Below, one piece after another: positions 52,680 through 61,000 of a stretch of 64,000 nucleotides of DNA. The notes under the pieces were generated by a model that saw only the letters and a list, made by a program, of their open reading frames with translations, did no database searches and was not told the origin of the DNA. The stretch is from Streptomyces uncialis (GTDB taxonomy: Bacteria; Actinomycetota; Actinomycetes; Streptomycetales; Streptomycetaceae). The position numbers were made by a program, and so were the translations under genes. How positions within the stretch are numbered: the stretch's first letter is position 1; each line of letters begins with the position of its first letter. Location: positions 1 to 64,000 of the forward strand of contig NZ_LFBV01000007.1 of NCBI RefSeq assembly GCF_001905345.1, in the 5' to 3' direction.

Positions 52680-53821
52680 CGGGCCGGGAGGACACATCGT
52701 GGCTGCCGCTGCGGCAGTTGCGCATCCTGGACCTGACACGGCTGCTGCCGGGCGGCTTCGCCGGTTCGCTGCTCGCGGACCTGGGGGCGGACGTGGTCAA
52801 GGTCGAGCCACCCGTCGGAGACCCGCTCCGGCAGGTCATGCCCGAGACGTTCGCCGCGATCCACCGGAACAAGCGCTCCATCATGCTCGACCTGGCCGAG
52901 CCTGAAGGGAAACGGGCCTTCCTGGCCTTGGTGCCCCGGTTCGACGTGGTGATCGAGAGCCATCGGCCCGGTGTCCTGGACCGGCTCGGTCTCGGCTTCG
53001 CCGCGCTGCGGCGCGCCAACCCCCGTGTGGTGCTCTGCTCCCTGTCGGGCTTCGGTCAGACCGGCCCCTACTCCCGGCGGCCCGGTCACGACGTCAACTT
53101 CCTGGCCCTGTCCGGGTTCTTCGCCGTACCGCAGCGGCCGACAGGCAGCGTGGACCGCCCCGGAGTGCGGGTCGCGGACCTCGCGGGGGCGATGTACGCC
53201 GCTCTGTCGATCACGGTGGCGGCCCAGCATGCCGCGACGACCGGCACCGGTCAGCATGTCGATGTGTCGCTGCACGAGGCGGCCGCGGCCTGGGCCGGAC
53301 CGCTGGCACTGCCCGCGCTCAATGGCGCCGCGGTCAACAGCCCATTGGTCACCGGGGACAACGACGCGTTCACCACACGCGACGGCCGACGCCTGTCCCT
53401 CGCCCTGTTCGAGGACAAGTTCTGGCGTGCCTTCCGCGAACGGCTCGCCGGTGAGTTCCCTGCCCTGGCCACTGACGCCTACGACCGCCGCCGCGACCGA
53501 ACCCGGCACAAGGAGGCGGTGTCCGCCCTCCTCGCCGCCGTCTTCGCCGACCGGGATCTGAAGTGGTGGATCGAGGTGCTCGGCGAACTGGACGTGCCCT
53601 GGGCACCGGTCCACGAGACGGCGGCGGCGGTCGTCGACGACGAACACGTCCAGGCCCGGGAGCTGATCACCGAGGTGCCGGGCGGACCAGAGGACCAGCG
53701 GTGGCACCAAGTCCGCTTCCCGGTGGTCTTCGGCGCCGGGCTCGACTCCTTCCGCACGCCCGCACCGGACCTCGGCGAGCACACCGCCGAGGTCCTTGAG
53801 TCCAACGGACCACGCTCATGA
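52676..53821 (+). CDS. CaiB/BaiF family protein, alpha-methylacyl-CoA racemase-like
   Basis: A 381-residue family III CoA-transferase/racemase. It begins RILDLTRLLPGGFAGSLLADLG and has VVKVEPPVGDP and the CoA-binding segment RNKRSIMLDL. His138 in PGHDVNFLALSG and Asp168 in RVADLAGAMY are 30 residues apart, the same spacing as the catalytic His126/Asp156 pair of the mycobacterial alpha-methylacyl-CoA racemase. That favours racemisation of a 2-methyl- or 2-alkyl-acyl-CoA over CoA transfer. The ATG overlaps the stop of the reductase gene. Together they may make and epimerise a branched acyl-CoA for the peptide. The substrate is not known. Confidence 0.75.
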   Translation: MTGREDTSWLPLRQLRILDLTRLLPGGFAGSLLADLGADVVKVEPPVGDPLRQVMPETFAAIHRNKRSIMLDLAEPEGKRAFLALVPRFDVVIESHRPGVLDRLGLGFAALRRANPRVVLCSLSGFGQTGPYSRRPGHDVNFLALSGFFAVPQRPTGSVDRPGVRVADLAGAMYAALSITVAAQHAATTGTGQHVDVSLHEAAAAWAGPLALPALNGAAVNSPLVTGDNDAFTTRDGRRLSLALFEDKFWRAFRERLAGEFPALATDAYDRRRDRTRHKEAVSALLAAVFADRDLKWWIEVLGELDVPWAPVHETAAAVVDDEHVQARELITEVPGGPEDQRWHQVRFPVVFGAGLDSFRTPAPDLGEHTAEVLESNGPRS

Positions 53822-55041
53822 GCGGAAAGGTCGCCATGCCCACATTTGCGTCCGAGGGTCCACGGCTGGACGAGATCCTGTCGTCCGCCGACCGGGACTC
53901 CCGGTACGACATCCTGTCGGCGGGTCCGCCCGTGATCCGCGGACGCCACTTCGGTGGCGTCGAGCTCTGGCTGGTCACCGGATACGACGAGGTCGTCACG
54001 GTGCTCACCGATCCTCGCTTCAGCAACGACCTCAGTCGGCAGGACAGCGTTCCCCTGCCCGGCGCGAACCTGCCAGAAGACCTGCGTACGGCCCTGACCT
54101 CGACCCTCGCCGCCTACGATCCGCCGGACCACACCCGGCTGCGCAGACTGGTGTCCCACGCCTTCACCCCTAGTCGGATACAGCGACTCGGACCACGTGT
54201 TGAGCAGGTCGTGGACGACCTGCTCACGGGGCTCGCCGATCACGTCGACGCCGACGGCACAGTGGATCTGATGGAGCACTTCGCCCATCAGCTCCCCATC
54301 CTGGTCATCGGTGAACTGCTGGGAGTACCCTCCGGCGACCAGCAGCGGTGGCGCTCGTCGGCCGAAGGACTCACCAGCGGCGACCCGGCGAGGATCGTGG
54401 CAGATGCCCGGGAGCTGATCGCCTACATGACGGGAGCGATCGCCGTACGACGCAGCGAACGGTGGGACGGGGACGACCTGCTCACCGCGCTCGTCCGGGC
54501 CAGAGACGACGGCGACCGGTTCTCCGAGGGAGAACTCGTCTCCATGGCGCTGAGCATTCTGATCGCCGGACACCGCACCACCGCTCATCTGGTCAGGACC
54601 ATGGCGGTACTGGTCCTGACAGGAGCCGTGCGGTGCTCGGACCCGGCCGGCGTCCCCGCGCTCGTCGAGGAGATCCTGCGCCGCCACGGGTCCGCGGAGG
54701 TGGGCACCCTGCGCATCGCACGCGAGCCGGTGGAACTGGGCGGAGCGACCATCGCGCCGGGAGACCTCGTCCAAGTGGTCCTGGCGACCGCCAACCGCGA
54801 TCACCGCCGGTTTGGCGAACCAGGCGTCATCGACTCCGCCCGGCGGGACAACGCGCACTTGGCGTTCGGCCACGGAATGCACTACTGCCTGGGAGCCGCG
54901 CTCGCCAGGAGCATGGCCCACGCGGCGCTGGCCGGACTGCTGCGGTCTGCGTCGGCCATGACGCCGTCACGGAGTCCGGCGCTCGTGATCACAGATCCGT
55001 CCTCGGCTGTGCTGTCCGTACGGCTGGGCCAGCCCGTGTGA
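53818..55041 (+). CDS. Cytochrome P450 (second)
   Basis: A 407-residue P450 overlapping the racemase stop by 4 bases. The heme ligand is Cys357 in FGHGMHYCLGAALAR. ExxR is visible as EEILRR. The I-helix reads IAGHRTTAHL (residues 249-258): Arg253 occupies the position of the usual Asp/Glu, with Thr254 retained. It looks like a standard actinomycete class I P450 (CYP105/107 style) rather than the carrier-specific type at 17428. A tailoring oxidation on the peptide or a precursor is likely. No dedicated ferredoxin gene lies next to it. Confidence 0.85.
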   Translation: MSGKVAMPTFASEGPRLDEILSSADRDSRYDILSAGPPVIRGRHFGGVELWLVTGYDEVVTVLTDPRFSNDLSRQDSVPLPGANLPEDLRTALTSTLAAYDPPDHTRLRRLVSHAFTPSRIQRLGPRVEQVVDDLLTGLADHVDADGTVDLMEHFAHQLPILVIGELLGVPSGDQQRWRSSAEGLTSGDPARIVADARELIAYMTGAIAVRRSERWDGDDLLTALVRARDDGDRFSEGELVSMALSILIAGHRTTAHLVRTMAVLVLTGAVRCSDPAGVPALVEEILRRHGSAEVGTLRIAREPVELGGATIAPGDLVQVVLATANRDHRRFGEPGVIDSARRDNAHLAFGHGMHYCLGAALARSMAHAALAGLLRSASAMTPSRSPALVITDPSSAVLSVRLGQPV

Positions 55042-55117
55042 CCGTTCGATCGCGCACTCGGTGAAGACCCGCGAAGAAACCCGGGAAAAATCCTCTCAAG
55101 GAGACCAAGGAGCAACC

Positions 55118-55327
55118 ATGACCAACCCGTTCGACGACGAGGACGGCTCGTTCTACGTTCTGGTGAACGACGAGGGACAGCACTCCCTGTGGCCCGCTTT
55201 CGCGGACGTCGCGGACGGCTGGACCGTCGTGCACGGCGAGGCGGACCGGCAGTCCTGCCTCGACTACGTCGAGGAGAACTGGACCGACATGCGTCCCAAG
55301 AGCTTGATCCGCGCCATGGGGGAGTGA
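55118..55327 (+). CDS. mbtH: MbtH-like protein
   Basis: A 69-residue MbtH protein: MTNPFDDEDGSFYVLVNDEG, then HSLWPAF, DGWTVVHGEADRQSCLDYVE and WTDMRP. It contains the conserved Trp residues and the SLWP and WTD(M)RP signatures. It binds A domains and helps them fold and activate substrate. The start at 55118 has AGGAG 6 bases upstream. An in-frame ATG at 55061 would add an unrelated Lys/Glu-rich tail and is rejected. It is the only MbtH in the window and presumably serves all three synthetases and the stand-alone A-T protein. Confidence 0.95.
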   Translation: MTNPFDDEDGSFYVLVNDEGQHSLWPAFADVADGWTVVHGEADRQSCLDYVEENWTDMRPKSLIRAMGE

Positions 55328-55466
55328 TTCCTCACCGCCCCGACCGTCCATACCGTTGCGTCGCCCGCCGCCCTCGGCGCGACCGCACAATCGGCGGCAT
55401 CCACCCGGGTGTGGATGCCGCCGGTCATGCCGACACCATCAGCCGAGATCCGAACCGAGGCATCTC

Positions 55467-55874
55467 ATGCAGCGCACCTTGATGAATGGCAAGATCCACC
55501 GTGCCACCGTGACCCGAGCCGACCTGCACTACGTCGGCTCGCTGACGATCGACTCCGACCTGATGAAGGCGGCGGACATCGTGGAGAACGAGAAGGTCCA
55601 GGTCGTCGACATCACCAACGGCGCCCGGCTGGAGACCTACGCGATCGCGGGCGAACCCGGCTCCGGCGTGATCGGCGTCAACGGTGCGGCCGCGCACCTG
55701 GTGCTCCCCGGGGATCTGGTCATCATCATCACCTACGCCCAGCTCCACCAGTCCGAACTGCACAGCCACCAGGCGAAAGTGGTGCACGTGGACGGTGCTA
55801 ACAGGCAAGTCCATCAGGGACATGACCCGGCCGAGCCGGTGCCCGGCGCACCTGCGCAACTGCCAGGCCGGTAG
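55467..55874 (+). CDS. panD: Aspartate 1-decarboxylase
   Basis: A 135-residue PanD: MNGKIHRATVTRADLHYVGS, with the self-cleavage site Gly-Ser in YVGSLTID that generates the pyruvoyl group. It continues VQVVDITNGARLETYAIAGE, VNGAAAHLVLPGDLVIIITY and VHVDGANRQV, as in ordinary actinomycete enzymes. Start ATG 55467 follows GAGG. It converts L-aspartate to beta-alanine. Its place between MbtH and the Dap genes argues for a cluster role, either as a beta-alanine supply for the peptide or for pantetheine. None of the A domains in this window shows the altered Asp235 pocket expected for beta-alanine. Confidence 0.92.
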   Translation: MQRTLMNGKIHRATVTRADLHYVGSLTIDSDLMKAADIVENEKVQVVDITNGARLETYAIAGEPGSGVIGVNGAAAHLVLPGDLVIIITYAQLHQSELHSHQAKVVHVDGANRQVHQGHDPAEPVPGAPAQLPGR

Positions 55875-55917
55875 TGAACGGGGAGCTGGGGGCCCACCCC
55901 CCCCGAGGTGAACATCC

Positions 55918-56883
55918 ATGACCATCATCACGTCACCGCAGGAGCTGTTCGGCTCCGATCTGTACGTCGATCTGCGCCCGCTGCTGGGACGCAGGCTCTA
56001 TGTGAAGTGCGAGGGGCTCAATTTCGGTGGCTCGATCAAGATGAAGGCGGCCGCCTCCATGGTCGCCGCAGCCGAACGTGCCGCCCTGATCACCGAGGAC
56101 ACCACGCTCATCGAATCCTCGTCCGGGAATCTCGGTGTGGCCCTCAGCGCTATCGCGGCGAGCAAGGGCCTCCACTTCACCTGTGTCACGGACCGCCGGT
56201 GCAATCAGCTCACCGCCGCCACCATGCGGGCCCTGGGCACCACCGTCCTCAGGGTCGACGAGCCGCACCCCGAGGGCGGCTTCCTCGGAGCGCGACTGGA
56301 CCTGGTGCGGCGCCTGTGCACCGAGGACAGCCGCTACGTCTGGCTCGACCAATACTCCAACGAGGAGAACTGGAAAGCGCATTACGAGACAACCGCACCG
56401 GAGATACTCAAACGCTTCCCCGACGTGGACGTCGTGTTCGTCGGCGTGGGCACCTCCGGTACCGCGATGGGATGTGTGCGCTACTTCCGAGACGCGGGGA
56501 GCAGCGCCCGGGTCGTCGCCGTCGACGCCGTGGGGTCGGTGAGCTTCGGCGCCCCGGCGGCGCCCCGGCACATTCCGGGCCTGGGCGCGGGAGTGCGGCC
56601 GCCCATGCTCGAATCCGGTCTGTTCGACGACGTGGTCCATGTGCCGGAGAACGACGCCGTCCGCATGTGCCGCACTCTCTCCGCACGCGGAATGCTCTTC
56701 GGCGGTTCCACGGGAACCGTCGTCGGCGGGGCCCGCACCTGGCTCGACCGGCACGATGCCGACCGCTCCCTGCAGTCGATCTGCATCTCACCCGACATGG
56801 GCGAGCGCTACCTGGAGACGGTCTACGACGACGACTGGGTGGTCGACCACTTCGGCCCGCAAGCCCTCCAGCCGATCCTCTGA
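55918..56883 (+). CDS. sbnA: SbnA-like PLP synthase for 2,3-diaminopropionate
   Basis: A 321-residue fold-type II PLP enzyme related to cysteine synthase. Lys41 in GGSIKMKAAASM is the PLP Lys; ESSSGNLGVAL is the substrate loop and GVGTSGTAMG binds the PLP phosphate. Directly downstream is an ornithine-cyclodeaminase homologue. This pair is the known SbnA/SbnB (also VioB/VioK) route. SbnA joins O-phospho-L-serine and L-glutamate to N-(1-amino-2-carboxyethyl)-L-glutamate. Start ATG 55918 follows GAGGTG. With SbnB it supplies L-2,3-diaminopropionate, most likely to the loading module of NRPS3. Confidence 0.9.
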   Translation: MTIITSPQELFGSDLYVDLRPLLGRRLYVKCEGLNFGGSIKMKAAASMVAAAERAALITEDTTLIESSSGNLGVALSAIAASKGLHFTCVTDRRCNQLTAATMRALGTTVLRVDEPHPEGGFLGARLDLVRRLCTEDSRYVWLDQYSNEENWKAHYETTAPEILKRFPDVDVVFVGVGTSGTAMGCVRYFRDAGSSARVVAVDAVGSVSFGAPAAPRHIPGLGAGVRPPMLESGLFDDVVHVPENDAVRMCRTLSARGMLFGGSTGTVVGGARTWLDRHDADRSLQSICISPDMGERYLETVYDDDWVVDHFGPQALQPIL

Positions 56884-56904
56884 CTCCTGGAAAGGAGAGT
56901 CCGC

Positions 56905-57906
56905 ATGTTCGACTTCGACCTGGTTCCCGGACCCGTGGTCAACGAGATCCTGAACGACGACCGGAGCGGTGTCATGGCTCTCGTGCGGCAGACGTACCTC
57001 CAGCACGAGGCCGGCGAGTCGGTGAACCCCGACAGCCACTTCCTCCGCTTCCCGGAGAAGCCGGATGCGCGGATCATCGCGCTGCCTGCGTTCCTCGGCG
57101 CGGATGTCCAACTCGCGGGCATCAAGTGGATCTCCAGCTTCCCGGCCAACACCCGCAAATCCGTACCGCGCGCCTCGGCCGTGCTGATCCTCAACGACTA
57201 CGAGACCGGATATCCCATCGCCTGCCTGGAGGCCGCGCAGATCAGCGCCGCACGTACGGCGGCCTCGGCTGCCGTGGCGGCACAGGCCCTGCGACCCGAC
57301 GGGTACGAGGGAACCTGCCTCGCGGTCGTCGGTGCTGGCGTCATCGCCCGCACCGTGTGCCGGTACCTGCAAGAAGCTGGCTGCCGCCCCGCCTCCTACC
57401 TTGTGCACGACGTGGACGAGACGTCCGGGCAGGCCCTCGTCGACCACCTGCGCGGCGCCCTGGGGGAGAGCGCCGACTTCACCGACGACCTCGGCACGGC
57501 ACTGAAGGCCGACACGGTGATCTTCGCCACCACGGCGGGCCGTCCCTACGTCCACACCCACTTCAAGCCGGAGCAGGTCGTCCTCAACCTGTCGCTCCGT
57601 GACCTCGCACCCGAGGTGATCCTGACAGCGTCCAACATATTCGACGACGTCGAGCACTGCATGAAGGCCGAAACCTCGCCGCACTTGGCGGAGCAGGCGG
57701 CAGGCGGGCGTGACTTCGTGACCGGCACCCTCGCCGGAGTCCTGACGGGCGCCGTGTCCCTGCCGCCGGGCAGGCCGGTGATCTTCTCGCCGTTCGGGCT
57801 CGGCATCCTGGACCTCGCCGTCGGCGCGTTCGTCCACCGCCGCGCCCGCAGGGCCGGCACGACCGTCGCCGTGCCGGACTTCTTCGCCGAGACCCGGCGA
57901 TGGTGA
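56905..57906 (+). CDS. sbnB: SbnB-like dehydrogenase for 2,3-diaminopropionate
   Basis: A 333-residue member of the ornithine cyclodeaminase/mu-crystallin family. It has the substrate-side segment AGIKWISSFPANTRKSVPRA, NDYETGYPIACLEAAQISA, and the NAD-binding glycine motif VVGAGVIARTVCRYL. SbnB oxidatively cleaves the SbnA product to 2-oxoglutarate and L-2,3-diaminopropionate. An excellent AGGAG site precedes the ATG, 21 bases after the sbnA stop, so the two are co-translated. The C-terminus ends VPDFFAETRRW, close to family length. Confidence 0.9.
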   Translation: MFDFDLVPGPVVNEILNDDRSGVMALVRQTYLQHEAGESVNPDSHFLRFPEKPDARIIALPAFLGADVQLAGIKWISSFPANTRKSVPRASAVLILNDYETGYPIACLEAAQISAARTAASAAVAAQALRPDGYEGTCLAVVGAGVIARTVCRYLQEAGCRPASYLVHDVDETSGQALVDHLRGALGESADFTDDLGTALKADTVIFATTAGRPYVHTHFKPEQVVLNLSLRDLAPEVILTASNIFDDVEHCMKAETSPHLAEQAAGGRDFVTGTLAGVLTGAVSLPPGRPVIFSPFGLGILDLAVGAFVHRRARRAGTTVAVPDFFAETRRW

Positions 57907-57913
57907 CGATCCT

Positions 57914-57960
57914 CCCCCCGTCCTGGTCATCCGGCGACGCCGGCCGACCGGGAACGGGGG
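57914..57960. terminator. Nested hairpin between sbnB and NRPS3
   Basis: CCCCCGT (57915-57921) pairs with ACGGGGG (57954-57960). Inside that loop CCGGC-GAC-GCCGG (57931-57943) forms a second stem. No T-run follows. It lies in the 104-base gap, the second-longest in the series of biosynthetic genes, so it could be a terminator or a stabiliser that changes the transcript level of NRPS3. A promoter for NRPS3 may lie after it. Confidence 0.4.
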
Positions 57961-58010
57961 ACAGCGGTCCAACGGGCCGATCATTCAGCCCATATCGGGG
58001 CGGAGAACGT

Positions 58011-61000
58011 ATGGTTGCCGGGGCAGGGCCTTCACTCGTGCATGAGCTGTTCGAAGCGCAGGTGGTTCGGTCGCCGGACGCCGTCGCGGTGGTCGACAGC
58101 GAACAGCGGTTGACCTTCCGTGAGCTGGACTCCCGCGCCGACCGCCTCGCCCGGCACCTGGTCCGCCGCGGCGTCGGACCGGACATCCTGGTCGGCCTGT
58201 GTGCGGAGCGCGGAGCCGACGCGGTCGTGGGTCTCCTGGGCGTACTCAAGGCCGGCGGAGCCTACGTGCCTCTCGATCCGGCCCACCCCCGGGAGCGGCT
58301 GCGCCGGACGGCCGAGGACGCGGGGCTCCGGCTCGTCGTGACCGGAGACCGCCTCATCGACCGCCTCCCGCCCGGCCTCGCATACGTCGGTCTGGACGAC
58401 CCGTTCCGCCCGGACGACCGGTCCCGGACGGGGCAGGACGATCTCCGGGAGCCGACGCAGCCCGCGCTTGCGGCCTCCGATTCCCTCGCCTACCTCATGT
58501 ACACCTCCGGCTCCACGGGAAGCCCCAAGGGCGTGCTCGTGACGCACCGCAACCTGATCAGCCTCTGGCACGCCTGGGACCGGCTGTACGGGCTCACCGA
58601 CGCGCCGCTGCGGCTGGTCTCGGTCACAGGCCTCGCCGTCGACCTGTTCTTCGCCGACCTGCTGCGTTCCGTCTTCTCCGGCGGAACGATCGTCATCGCC
58701 TCCCAGGAAGTGATCACCGATCCGCCCCGGCTGTTCGACCTCGTGGAACACAGCCGCGGCACCGCCGTCGAACTGCTGCCGAGCCTCGCCAAGGCGCTGG
58801 CGCGGGAGGCGGTCGCCAGGGAAACCACGCTGCCGCCGCTGCGCCTCGTGTCGGTCGGGTCGGAGGGATGGCTCACGCAGGACTGCCGGGAACTGCTGGA
58901 CGTCGTGGCGCCCGGGACCACGGTGGTCAACGCTTACGGCACGACCGAGACCGCGGTGGACTCCTGCGTCCTGCCCCTGACCCCGGACGTCCTCGACGAC
59001 TCGGCGACGGTGCCTCTGGGCCAAGCCGTCCCCGGTACCGCCGTCCATGTCCTGGACGAGATGCTGCGGCCTGTCCCCGAGGGCTCAACCGGTGAACTGT
59101 GCCTCGCCGGGCCGGGCCTCGCCCGCGGTTACCATCGTCGAGCGGGCACGACCTCTCTCAGGTTCGTGGCCAACCCCTTCGGCGCCGCCGGTGAACGCCT
59201 GTACCGGACCGGGGACCTGGTGCGGCGGAGGGCCGACGGGCATCTCGACTTCCTGGGCCGTACGGATGGCCAGGTCAAGATCCGGGGCCACCGCCTGGAG
59301 ACCGCCGAGGTCGAGAACGCCCTCGTCGGCCACCCGGGCGTGCTGGCCGCGGCCGTCACCGCGGAGGAGGACGGCGTCGGCCGTCGCCGACTGGTGGGGT
59401 ACGTGGTGACCGAACACGGCGCGCCGCCCGACGCCGACCGGCTGCGCGCCCGGCTCGCCGAGCAGCTGCCGGAACACATGGTGCCGCCGGTCTTCGTGGG
59501 CCTGGCCCGACTGCCGCAGCTGCCCAACGGGAAGATCGACCGACGCGCCCTGCCGAGCCGGCCGGGCCCGCGGCCCGGCCCGGCCGGATTCGTCGCGCCA
59601 CGTACCGACCGCGAGCGCAAGCTGGCCGACGTCTGGTCCGAGGTGCTCGGCGTGGAGCGGATCGGGGTGCACGACGACTTCTTCCGAACGCTGGGCGGTG
59701 ACTCGGTGCTCGCCATGCAGGTGACGTCCCGGGCCCGGGACGTCCTCGGCAGCCAGCTGCCCCCCGGCGCGCTGTTCCGGGCACCCACCGTCGCGGCCCT
59801 GGCTGAGATGGCTCCCCTCGCCGCTGCCCCCGCACCCGCCCCCGAACATCCCTCCCAGGACCACGCCCCGCCCGACGAGACGGTTCGGCTGCCCCCGTCC
59901 TTCGCGCAGCAACGTCTCTGGTTCCTGCACCAGTACGAGCCCGGCCCCGCCTACCACGTCAGCCTGGCGCTCCGGCTCACCGGCCCCCTGGACCCCGGCG
60001 CGCTGGAGGAAGCACTGAACCGGCTCGTCGCCCGTCACGAAGGGCTGCGCACCACCTTCGACAACGACGCGGGACGCTGTGTCCAGGTCATCCACTCGTC
60101 GGCCCGGATACCACTCGCACACACCGACCTCAGCAGCCTCCCGCATCCCGAACGCCGCACGGAGACGGCCCGGTTGCAGCGCGATGACCTCTCCCGCCCC
60201 TTCGACCTCGCGATGTTCCCCCTGCTCCGACCCCACCTCATCAGGCTCGGCCCCACCGAGCACCTGCTGACCCTCACAGCGCACCACATCATCACCGACG
60301 ACTGGTCGTACGAGGTGATGGCCGCCGAGCTCGGGACCTACTACTCATTCGCCGCGGCCGGCCGGCCGCCCGTCCTCCCCGCGCTGTCTTCCCGCTACCG
60401 TGACTACGCCGCCCGGCAACGCCACCGCCTCTCCGAAGGCCTCGCCGAGCATCAGCTGACCTACTGGCGTGCTCAGTTGGGTGCCATGTCCCCGTTCGAG
60501 CTGCCCTGTGACCGCCCCCGGACCGGGCGCAGCGGGCCGGGCGCCAGGGTCCGGCGCACGATTTCCCCGCACCTGCGTGACCGCCTCCAGCTGCTCGGCC
60601 GTGCGCACGGCGCCACGCTGTTCGCCACGCTCCTGGCAGCCTGCACGGTGGTACTGGCGCAGCGTGCGGGTCGGGAGGATGTCGCCGTCGGGACCGTCGT
60701 GTCGGGACGCGACGACGTGGCGTACGAGGGACTGGTCGGATTCTTCATCAACACCGTGGTGCTGCGCAGTACGGTCGACGGGCGGCGGACGTTCGCCGAG
60801 TTGCTCGACCGTGTGCGGGACGTGGTCGCCGAGGCCCTTGACCACGCGGAACTACCCTTCGACAGGCTGGTCGACGAGCTGGCGCCGGAGCGCCGGACAG
60901 GCCAGGACCCGCTGGTCCAGGTCATGGTGGTGATGGCCAACACCCCTTCGCTCCGCCAGGAGTTCGCAGGACTCACCGTCGCCGAGGCCGATGTCCCCGT

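Noticed and set aside
52676..53821. Formyl-CoA-transferase-type assignment for the CaiB/BaiF gene
   Set aside because: The His138/Asp168 pair and the GHDVNFLALSG motif fit the racemase branch better; transferase activity stays possible but second choice.
55908..57602. 564-codon plus-strand frame across sbnA and sbnB
   Set aside because: It is a shifted shadow frame, rich in Arg and Pro; sbnA and sbnB are clear in their own frames.
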